From Bacillota bacterium (GTDB lineage: Bacteria; Bacillota; Dethiobacteria; Dethiobacterales; Dethiobacteraceae): DNA of 8,067 bases. The stretch spans positions 1 through 8,067 of the forward strand of contig DUUE01000161.1 in NCBI GenBank assembly GCA_012841735.1, read 5' to 3'. The position numbers and the translations under genes are program-made. This document shows positions 1-5,828 of the stretch, one piece after another. The notes below the pieces were generated by a model, which saw nothing but the letters and a program-made list of their open reading frames with translations, searched no databases and was not told the origin of the DNA. Numbering within the stretch: the stretch's first letter is position 1; the number at the start of each line of letters is the position of its first letter.

Positions 1-1112
1 TGTCCACCGCCCGCCTCAACCGCATTCTGGAAATCGATACGGACAATTTGATGGCTGTGGTGGAAGCGGGAGTGATCCTCATGGACTTCCAGGAAACGGT
101 GGAGAAAATGGGGCTCTTCTACGCCCCTGACCCAGGCGAAAGGAGCGCCACCATCGGCGGCAACGTGGCCTCCAATGCCGGAGGTATGCGGGCGGTGAAA
201 TACGGGGTAACAAGAGATCATGTGGTGGGCCTGGAAGTGGTTCTCCCCACGGGGGAAATAGTACAGCTCGGCGGCAAGGTGGCCAAGAATTCCTCCGGCT
301 ACAGCCTCTTGAATCTCATGATCGGCTCCGAGGGAACGCTGGGCGTTATTACTAAAATAATCGTGAAGCTGCTGCCCAAGCCCGCCAAGGTGCTCACCCT
401 GTTGGTACCCTTCCCCTCTTTAGACCAGGCCATTGAGACGGTGCCCAAGATCATGCGCAGCAGGCTCCTGCCCCAGGCCATTGAGTTCATGGAGCGGGAT
501 GTGCTGCTGAGTGCGGAGAAGTATTTAGGCAAAGCCTTTCCACACAAGACCGCCCCGGCTTATCTCCTGCTCAGATTTGACGGCAGACCCGTGGATCTGG
601 AAACCCAGTGGGAAGCTGCGGCCGAAATCCTTCTGGAATCTGGGGCGGAAGATGTGCTCATCGCGGACACCCTAGATCGACAGGAGGGCATTTGGGATGC
701 TCGGGGCGCTTTTCTAGAGGCCCTCAAGGCGGAAAGCGAGATGGATGAAGTGGATGTGGTGGTCCCCAAGAGTGAAATCGCCGCCTTCATCAAATACACC
801 AAGGAACTGGAAGCAGAATTCGGCGTAAGGATGCGCAGCTTCGGCCATGCCGGTGATGGCAACCTCCACATCTACATCCTCAAAGACGACCTGGACAGGG
901 CAGTCTGGAAGGATAAGATGACCAAGATCATGAAACTCCTGTACGCCAAGAGCAAAGAGCTGGGCGGTCAAGTGTCCGGCGAGCACGGCATCGGCCTCTC
1001 GAAAAAGGAGTACCTCCAACAAGACCTGGGAGAAACCTTAATCTCGCTGCAGAAGCAAATCAAGCAGGTCTTCGACCCCAAGAACATCCTCAATCCCGGC
1101 AAGCTATTCTAA
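1..1112 (+). CDS. glcD: FAD-linked oxidase / 2-hydroxyacid dehydrogenase, GlcD family (5' truncated by window edge)
   Basis: Flavoprotein of the glycolate oxidase GlcD / D-lactate dehydrogenase family, which oxidises 2-hydroxyacids such as glycolate or lactate to the 2-oxoacid using FAD. The frame is open from base 3 with no start, and the peptide before the first ATG at 48 (RLNRILEIDTDNLMAVVEAGV) already looks like the family's FAD-binding domain, so roughly the first 100 residues lie outside the window. Counting from the ATG at 48, the FAD-binding (PCMH-type) part covers about residues 1-110, with the hallmark ATIGGNVASNAGG and IGSEGTLGVIT. The C-terminal FAD-oxidase domain follows, with the histidine motifs SFGHAGDGNLH and SGEHGIG, and ends in the typical FDPKNILNPGKLF. 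It is convergent with everything else in the window, so it is probably a separate transcription unit. The substrate (glycolate, lactate or other) cannot be decided. Family is secure. Confidence 0.
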   Translation, partial: STARLNRILEIDTDNLMAVVEAGVILMDFQETVEKMGLFYAPDPGERSATIGGNVASNAGGMRAVKYGVTRDHVVGLEVVLPTGEIVQLGGKVAKNSSGYSLLNLMIGSEGTLGVITKIIVKLLPKPAKVLTLLVPFPSLDQAIETVPKIMRSRLLPQAIEFMERDVLLSAEKYLGKAFPHKTAPAYLLLRFDGRPVDLETQWEAAAEILLESGAEDVLIADTLDRQEGIWDARGAFLEALKAESEMDEVDVVVPKSEIAAFIKYTKELEAEFGVRMRSFGHAGDGNLHIYILKDDLDRAVWKDKMTKIMKLLYAKSKELGGQVSGEHGIGLSKKEYLQQDLGETLISLQKQIKQVFDPKNILNPGKLF

Positions 1113-1121
1113 ACCTCAAAT

Positions 1122-1144
1122 AGCCACCCTAGCGCAGGGTGGCT
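1122..1144. terminator. Perfect inverted repeat between convergent genes, likely bidirectional terminator
   Basis: AGCCACCCT (1122-1130), a 5-base loop AGCGC, then AGGGTGGCT (1136-1144) form a perfect 9-bp GC-rich stem. It lies 9 bases after the GlcD stop and just beyond the original stop codon of the mannonate dehydratase remnant on the other strand. The T-tract is weak: GTCTTG follows on the plus side and ATTTGAGGTTT on the minus side. Position and stem strength suggest termination for both strands, but the poor U-tracts leave this moderate. Confidence 0.
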
Positions 1145-1151
1145 GTCTTGA

Positions 1152-1447
1152 TCAGGGGAAGTGCAGCGTCCCATCGGGCAGACGCATCTCTGTCCACCTG
1201 GTGGGCTCGGCGTGGGGCGGGAACTTGGCCGCCGCCTCTCGTCAAAGGCTACGCCATGGCCGGGCTCCTCGTTAATCCAGAGCGCCCCATCACGGTAGAC
1301 AGGTGCCCCGGGGAAGATCTCGTTCGTGGCCTCAGAATAGCCGTAGTACTCCTGGATGCCAAAATTGGGGCTGGCCAGGCCCAGATGGGTCTGCACCGCC
1401 AGGCCAATGGGGGTCAGATCTAAAGGCCCGCGCCAGGCGGTCTTGAT
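1152..1447 (-). pseudogene. C-terminal remnant of ManD-type mannonate dehydratase (enolase superfamily), frameshifted
   Basis: About 98 codons matching the C-terminal end of ManD/RspA-type sugar-acid dehydratases. In order it shows TAWRGP, LDLTPIGLAVQTHLGLASP, NFGIQEYYGYSEATNEIFPG, then APVYRDGALW and EEPGHGVAFDE. The family normally reads TAWHGP at the first motif, so a histidine has become arginine. Near position 1237 the frame breaks. A one-base shift gives EAAAKFPPHAEPTRWTEMRL, then PDGTLHFP and a TGA at 1152-1154, which is the natural family ending, so one base has been lost after the GACGA of the DE codons. All upstream domains are gone and the piece is joined in frame to a threonine synthase start. 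It cannot make an active dehydratase. The assignment rests on recognising family motifs. Confidence 0.
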
Positions 1448-1771
1448 GCTCCCTGTGGGCATGAGGCAATCGTTCTTAAAATAGAGGTTCTCTATGCCCA
1501 GCTTGCCGCTGAGGTACTCGGACTTGATGAGGGGCGCGCCACCCTCTCCTAGGGAAACGATGTTCTCCTCTGAGACTGGGGGAAACAGGTCGCGGTAGCG
1601 CCAAATGGAATCGCGCACGTACGTTTTGAACAGGTGGGCGGACCTTTTCACTTTCTCGCGATCATACCTGACTTCCAGAAGCCCACCACAGTAAGGGCAT
1701 AGGTTCACCGGTTCATGCAGATCTACTTCTTTCTGGCAATCGTCACAGACAAAGCAGGTGGCGCTGTTCAT
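1448..1771 (-). pseudogene. N-terminal remnant of threonine synthase-like PLP enzyme, fused to ManD tail
   Basis: The first ~108 codons of a threonine synthase-family (fold type II, PLP) protein, which normally converts O-phosphohomoserine to threonine. The start ATG at 1771 begins a zinc-ribbon-like segment with two CxxC pairs (C6/C9-type and NLCPYCGG near residues 24-30). It is followed by SLGEGGAPL (residues ~73-81) and YFKNDCLMPTGS (97-108). The family continues from PTGS as FKDRG, where the lysine binds PLP. Here PTGS is followed by IKTAW of a mannonate dehydratase, so the catalytic core is missing. The ATG overlaps the TGA of the upstream ABC transporter remnant in an ATGA (1768-1771), showing that the two were once translationally coupled. 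Other threonine-synthase-like lyases are possible given how little remains. Confidence 0.
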
Positions 1772-2463
1772 GCCGTTTCCCCTCCACTTCCCACACGCCA
1801 GCAGGCCACTTTGTGCCCCGGTTCCACCTCCGCCAGCGCTTGAGGCTCACGGCAGCGTTCGCTGGCCGGGCTTGGGATCAATGGGATTGGCCACTTCACC
1901 CGTGAGCAGCTGCTTTTTCCGATGCCTGCGGCTGAGATCCGTGGTGGGAATGGCGGAGAGCAGTGCCTGGGTATAGCGATGCAGCGGGCGGGCAAACAAA
2001 GCCTTGCTGGGGGCGTGTTCCACAACATTACCCATATGTACATCACCATGATGTGGTGGCTGACGTGGCGCACCACGCACAGGTCGTGGGTGATGGACAT
2101 GTACGACATGCCCCTTTCTGCCTGCAGATCCATGAGCAAATTAAGGATCTGGGCCTGGATGGATACATCCAGGGCAGAAACAGACTCATCGCATACGATG
2201 AACTTAGGATCAACGGCCAGCGCCCGGGCCAGTCCCACCCTCTGCCGCTGCCCACCGTCCAGCTCATGGGGATACATGTTCACATAGCGGTTGGGCAAAC
2301 CGCACACATCCATCAGCTCGCTCACCCTTTTACGCATCTCTTTCCTGCCCCTTACCAGCCTGCTCACCTTTAAAGGTTCGGCAATAATGTCGCTGATGGA
2401 AAGGCGCGGGTTGAGAGAAGTAAAGGGGTCTTGAAAGATCATCTGCATGTTCAGGCGCAGCTT
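1768..2463 (-). pseudogene. Oligopeptide/dipeptide ABC transporter ATPase (OppF/DppF type), N-terminus lost and frameshifted
   Basis: Remnant of a peptide/nickel-type ABC importer ATPase, the cytoplasmic subunit that powers uptake. It starts abruptly at KKLRLNMQMIFQDPFTSLNP (Q-loop region), so the Walker A half is absent and replaced by IS66 sequence. What follows is DIIAEPL, a degenerate signature LDGGQRQRVGLARAL (normally LSGGQ), Walker B FIVCDESVSALDVS, and H-loop SITHDL. Near 2033-2037 an extra AT dinucleotide (ACATATGGG where ACATGGG is expected) shifts the frame, and translation then continues as GNVVEHAPSKALFARPLHRY and TQALLSAIPTTD. Near 1850-1870 a second lesion removes most of the usual GCRFxxRCP motif, and the true C-terminus (ERCREPQALAEVEPGHKVAC) resumes in the first frame and stops at 1768. 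Head loss plus two lesions make it clearly dead. It was upstream of, and overlapped by, the threonine synthase remnant. Confidence 0.
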
Positions 2464-2758
2464 CTTCCGTTCTCCTTGGCCGATTCGACGATGCTGTAGG
2501 TTGTGGCACTGGCTCCGGCTCCGCGAGGGGTGATGCAGAACAGGAAATTCTTCCGCCCGATGACAAACGGCTTGATGGAACGTTCTGCTCTGTTGTTGCT
2601 GAGCTCCAGGCGGCCATCCAGAAGGAAGTTGTTCAGTTCCTGCCAGTGCTTGAGGCAATAGGATACGGCTTTCCCCAAGTGGCTTTGCTGGACACATTCT
2701 GCGCTGGTCTTTTCAAGCCATGTCAAAAAAGCCTCCAGCACGGGTTTGCTGCGAAGAA
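2464..2758 (-). pseudogene. tnpC: IS66-family transposase (TnpC), C-terminal fragment
   Basis: The end of an IS66-family DDE transposase: SKPVLEAFLTWLEK, GKAVSYCLKHWQELNNFL, then DGRLELSNNRAERSIKPF and GRKNFLFCITPRGAGASAT. The E in NNRAER is the expected last member of the catalytic triad in this family. It ends at YSIVESAKENG, about where the family goes on for another few dozen residues, because it runs into the ABC ATPase remnant in the AGAACGGAAGAAG stretch near 2461-2475. The upstream end is joined to the tnpA fragment near 2758 by a large internal deletion. An ATG at 2777 would open the frame, but this is a by-product of the fusion. It cannot transpose. Confidence 0.
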
Positions 2759-2863
2759 GCCGCTTTCTCGGCACCATGCTCTTTGGCTTAGTCCGCTGGC
2801 AAGGAAGTCTTGGACACGTTCAGCCCACAGCTCGCGCAGTTCTTGCTTGGCTTCCTTAGCCAC
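2759..2863 (-). pseudogene. tnpA: IS66 accessory protein TnpA, N-terminal fragment
   Basis: About 35 codons starting at a GTG (2861-2863), preceded by a GAAGGAG Shine-Dalgarno at good spacing. It reads VAKEAKQELRELWAERVQDF, then LASGLSQRAWCRESG. This is the usual beginning of the small TnpA-type first gene of IS66 elements, a helix-turn-helix-like protein (pattern W..R...F..SGLSQ..FCR..GL). After CRESG the similarity stops and the DNA continues in another frame as the end of the transposase gene. The middle of the element (rest of tnpA, tnpB, most of tnpC) has therefore been deleted. Confidence 0.
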
Positions 2864-2985
2864 AAGAATCAACTCCTTCGCTCTGATGTCACCATTATCA
2901 CATCAGCACAAAGGAGTGGGAAGGTACGGTCACTTTCAGTCGGAGCAAAACGACACATTGCCAACTAGATCTCGAGTTCTGCTGA

Positions 2986-4482
2986 TCAGGGAGGTGTGAT
3001 GATTTCCTCATTTATGTCCACGAAGATGGTCTTTTGCCGCATGTACCTCTGTATACCCCCAGCGCCTAAGCCACTATCCTTCCAGCCGATCCCAGGAGAC
3101 TCAACTATGCCTTTGCTGAAATAGGTGTTGACATAGATCTGACCAGCGTGAATCGCTTCCGCAACCCTAAGGGCCCTACGCCCATCATTTGTGAACACCG
3201 CACCGGCCAAACCAAATGGGGTATTGTTGGCCAAATCGATGGCCTCCCGCTCAGTGTCAAATGGGGTCACCGCCAACACGGGCCCGAAGATTTCTTCGCG
3301 GAAGACAGTCATCTCAGGCGTAACATCCGCAAAGATGGTGGGCGGCACGAAGTTGCCCTTGGCCAAAACTGGATCGCTGTAGGGCACACCACCAGTGATC
3401 AGGCGCGCACCCTCTGCTTTAGCCTTCTCGATGTAACCCCAGACTCTGGCAGCATGATCCTTATGGATTAAGGGCGGCAGGTTTACACCTTTATCCCCGT
3501 GAAACCCGTCGCCGGGCACCAATTTCTCGCACTCAGCTTTCAAGTTCTCCAGAAACTCATCGTAAATCGATCGGTGCAGGATCAACCGAGTACCCGCGAC
3601 GCAGATCTGGCCAGAACTCATGGTAAACGCACTGCGAGCCCATTTCACAGCCGCTTCCCACTGGATATCTGGGAAGATAATGTTGGGGCTCTTCCCCCCT
3701 AGCTCCAGGGCAATATCTTTTATTGTTGCGCTCGACTGGGCAATAATCTCTCTGCCCGTTTCGGTTCCGCCTGTGAGAGAGATGAAGTCCACGCGCGGGC
3801 TTTCCACCAGCGCGGAACCAACATGGGCACCAGAACCTGTAATAATGTTGACTACCCCTGGGGGAAAACCGGCCTCATGAAAGATTTCAGCCATAACCAG
3901 CATGCTCAAAGGAGTCCAAGAAGAGGGTTTAATGATGACGGTATTGCCCGCAGCCAAGGCAGCAGCCGCATTGATGGTTCCCATCATTAACGGACAGTTC
4001 CAGGGTAGAATCTCGGCAACAACTCCCCGGGGCTGCCAGATCACGTAATTGAGAAAGCGGCCTCCCCCATCCACCGGTATGACTTTGCCCTCGAGACAGC
4101 GGGCCTGCCCGGCACTATACTGCAGGCCATCCAGCCCTTTCACGGCATCATAATGCAGACAGCCGGAATAGATCTTTCCGCCGTTTAGTGCTTCTAAGGC
4201 CGCCAGCTCTTCAAGGCGCTCAGCCATGAGCTCATGGGCTTTCAACAGAAGCTTACTCCGCTGATAGTTGGTCATTCTCCCCCAAGGGCCGCGATCGAAA
4301 GCATCCCTAGCAGCAACTATGGCCTTTTCTACTTCCGCTTTCCCGCCTTTATACACAGTGGCAAATTTCTCATTGTTCACTGGATTGATCAGTTCAATCG
4401 TTTCCCCAGATTGCGAGGGAACGAATTCACCATTAATGTAGAGTCTGTAGGGTGTATCCTTGACATATTTGTAAGGATTCAC
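2986..4482 (-). CDS. NAD(P)-dependent aldehyde dehydrogenase
   Basis: A full-length cytosolic aldehyde dehydrogenase that oxidises an aldehyde to its carboxylate with NAD(P)+. With the start at the GTG of 4482 it has 498 residues, normal for the family. The catalytic set is intact: N162 in LPWNCP, E260 in LELGGKSPN, nucleophile C294 in SSGQICVAGTR, the cofactor-binding SLTGGTETG, and the late EEIFGPVLAV motif. I prefer GTG 4482 because AGAAAGGGA (4490-4498) sits 7 bases upstream. An in-frame GTG at 4503 would add seven residues but has a poorer site and begins 4 bases after the preceding stop. It is the last intact gene of the operon. The overall sequence resembles betaine-aldehyde/phenylacetaldehyde/4-aminobutyraldehyde-type enzymes, but the substrate is unknown. 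I infer it handles the aldehyde released by the operon's aldolase or from the amine used by protein B. No terminator is visible before the IS remnant. Confidence 0.
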   Translation of the reverse strand: MNPYKYVKDTPYRLYINGEFVPSQSGETIELINPVNNEKFATVYKGGKAEVEKAIVAARDAFDRGPWGRMTNYQRSKLLLKAHELMAERLEELAALEALNGGKIYSGCLHYDAVKGLDGLQYSAGQARCLEGKVIPVDGGGRFLNYVIWQPRGVVAEILPWNCPLMMGTINAAAALAAGNTVIIKPSSWTPLSMLVMAEIFHEAGFPPGVVNIITGSGAHVGSALVESPRVDFISLTGGTETGREIIAQSSATIKDIALELGGKSPNIIFPDIQWEAAVKWARSAFTMSSGQICVAGTRLILHRSIYDEFLENLKAECEKLVPGDGFHGDKGVNLPPLIHKDHAARVWGYIEKAKAEGARLITGGVPYSDPVLAKGNFVPPTIFADVTPEMTVFREEIFGPVLAVTPFDTEREAIDLANNTPFGLAGAVFTNDGRRALRVAEAIHAGQIYVNTYFSKGIVESPGIGWKDSGLGAGGIQRYMRQKTIFVDINEEIITPP

Positions 4483-4506
4483 GGTTTCATCCCTTTCTAG
4501 CACAGC

Positions 4507-5796
4507 TCAATAGTCCCGGGCCGTCAGTAGCCCAAAGCCCGTTTGGTTCGCACCACAATACATCTCGTGAGATATCTCAAACTCCAATTCCCCCGCTGCA
4601 TCCACTTCAATGCCGCCCATTTCTCGGGCCAGGCGCAGCTTGGCTCCCCCAACAGGTGTGAGGGGAGGCAGCTTTATTCTCTTTTCGATGCTGCCGGCGC
4701 TGACAATGGCATCCGCTTCCTCAACACTGTCCAGCAGCGCGATGCCCTCACCATCTGGCCCACCCATTTCATAGGCGATAATGACTGTCTTTATGCCCAG
4801 CTCCTCGCAAGCCTTGACCGTTTGCATGGCTTCGATCACGGAGTTTCCGCCCCCTTCCCAGGTAATCACCGCTCCATGGGACCTTAGCTCTTTCGCTAGC
4901 TTGGCGGCGAACTGTGCAGAGCGCAGCTTTTCATCAAAGGTGTAGTTGTGCCCGCGAGCTATAATAACGCCTGCGAAGTTGTGATCTACGCCATGACCTT
5001 TATACAGCTCCCTAACGACAGGGTTATTCAGGTGTAAGTAGGTGGGAGTTTTAAAACAGGCATAGGCGTAGTTGCCGCTAACCAGAGCACCATCCATCAT
5101 TTCATTGGGATTAATTACGGTGGGCAGATTCTCATACATGTGTCGACCGTAGCAATAGGTGTGGGCATAGGTACCCTGCGATTGGCATTGATGGATGTAA
5201 ACGACGTTCGGTAAATCACTGCGCTGCTGCTCGATGCTGAACGTCTCCAGGACAGGGGGAGTCAACTCCCGCACAGTCTCTGCAAGATATCTGGATACCT
5301 TAATGCCGGCAGCCCGTATGGAATGATCGTACTCCACATCGGAGATCCCTTCTGCCAGGTCAAAAGACAGGACGATGTTAATCGTTTCATGGAAGGGACT
5401 GTAGTGTTTTCCTGGGCCCACCATGTCAATCAGGCCTTCCCTGGGGATGAGCAGCCCCCCCGAATCCCAAGGGAGTCTTGCACTTTCAACTACCGCTACT
5501 CCACCTAGTCGATAGGTCGTTCCGTAACCGACCGTTTTCGGAGGCGACAAAAAGCCAGGGAACGACTGTACATCACCGCCTATTTTGATCCTTGGTTCCA
5601 GCACATCCAGGACATGAATAATCCGCTTTGCTTCGCCAGGCTTTACGATGTCTATACGTACATCAGCCAAATTCGCGTCCTGCAAAACCAGCTCCCGCAC
5701 TTCCTGAGCGTCAATATTGAGAACTCCGTTAGCAAACATGGTTTCGGTGTGCAGGATGACATCTTTGACCTCAAACGTTCCCAGGTTCAGCTTCAA
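4507..5796 (-). CDS. grdE: Glycine/sarcosine/betaine reductase protein B alpha/beta proprotein (GrdE/GrdG/GrdI family)
   Basis: A 429-residue proprotein of the substrate-binding half of a glycine-reductase-type protein B. In studied members the chain is self-cleaved and the new N-terminal cysteine becomes a pyruvoyl group that forms a Schiff base with the amine substrate. The N-terminus MKLNLGTFEVKDV is typical. The cleavage-site region is well kept: NPNEMMDGALVSGNY, then AYACFKTPTYLHLNNP, with C247 as the expected pyruvoyl precursor. The C-terminal half keeps ITWEGGGNSV, IIAYEMGG and the ending SHEMYCGANQTGFGLL. The start is a TTG (5794-5796) with AAAGGAAGAG (5803-5812) six bases upstream, and no better start is seen. 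It lies 32 bases after the selenoprotein gene, as grdE-like genes usually pair with grdB-like ones. The symbol denotes family only: whether it takes glycine, sarcosine, betaine or something else is not visible. Confidence 0.
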   Translation of the reverse strand: MKLNLGTFEVKDVILHTETMFANGVLNIDAQEVRELVLQDANLADVRIDIVKPGEAKRIIHVLDVLEPRIKIGGDVQSFPGFLSPPKTVGYGTTYRLGGVAVVESARLPWDSGGLLIPREGLIDMVGPGKHYSPFHETINIVLSFDLAEGISDVEYDHSIRAAGIKVSRYLAETVRELTPPVLETFSIEQQRSDLPNVVYIHQCQSQGTYAHTYCYGRHMYENLPTVINPNEMMDGALVSGNYAYACFKTPTYLHLNNPVVRELYKGHGVDHNFAGVIIARGHNYTFDEKLRSAQFAAKLAKELRSHGAVITWEGGGNSVIEAMQTVKACEELGIKTVIIAYEMGGPDGEGIALLDSVEEADAIVSAGSIEKRIKLPPLTPVGGAKLRLAREMGGIEVDAAGELEFEISHEMYCGANQTGFGLLTARDY

Positions 5797-5828
5797 GGTG
5801 CACTCTTCCTTTCAATGCTGTTACAGCT

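Larger units (their letters stand above)
2464..2970 (-). mobile_element. Internally deleted IS66-family element remnant
   Basis: This covers the IS leader, the tnpA start and the tnpC end. Bases 2864-2985, between the aldehyde dehydrogenase stop and the tnpA start, hold no gene and are best explained as the IS leader. The real edge is probably near 2960-2970, where the minus strand reads AGTTGGCAATGTGTCG, but it cannot be fixed because the opposite end of the element is missing and no terminal inverted repeat pair can be matched. A complete IS66 element is about 2.5 kb and only about 0.5 kb remains. Confidence 0.

Noticed and set aside
1139..1423. Plus-strand open frame opposite the ManD/threonine synthase remnants
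   Set aside because: Its translation has no recognisable motif and it is the antisense shadow of family-matching minus-strand sequence.
2955..2990. Run of restriction-like palindromes (AGATCT, CTCGAG, TGATCA) resembling a cloning linker
   Set aside because: The surrounding sequence is natural (aldehyde dehydrogenase end and IS leader) and no vector sequence is recognisable. Short palindromes are common.
2646..2999. Plus-strand open frame opposite the IS66 remnant
   Set aside because: No motif is seen, and the minus strand encodes clear TnpA and TnpC fragments over the same bases.
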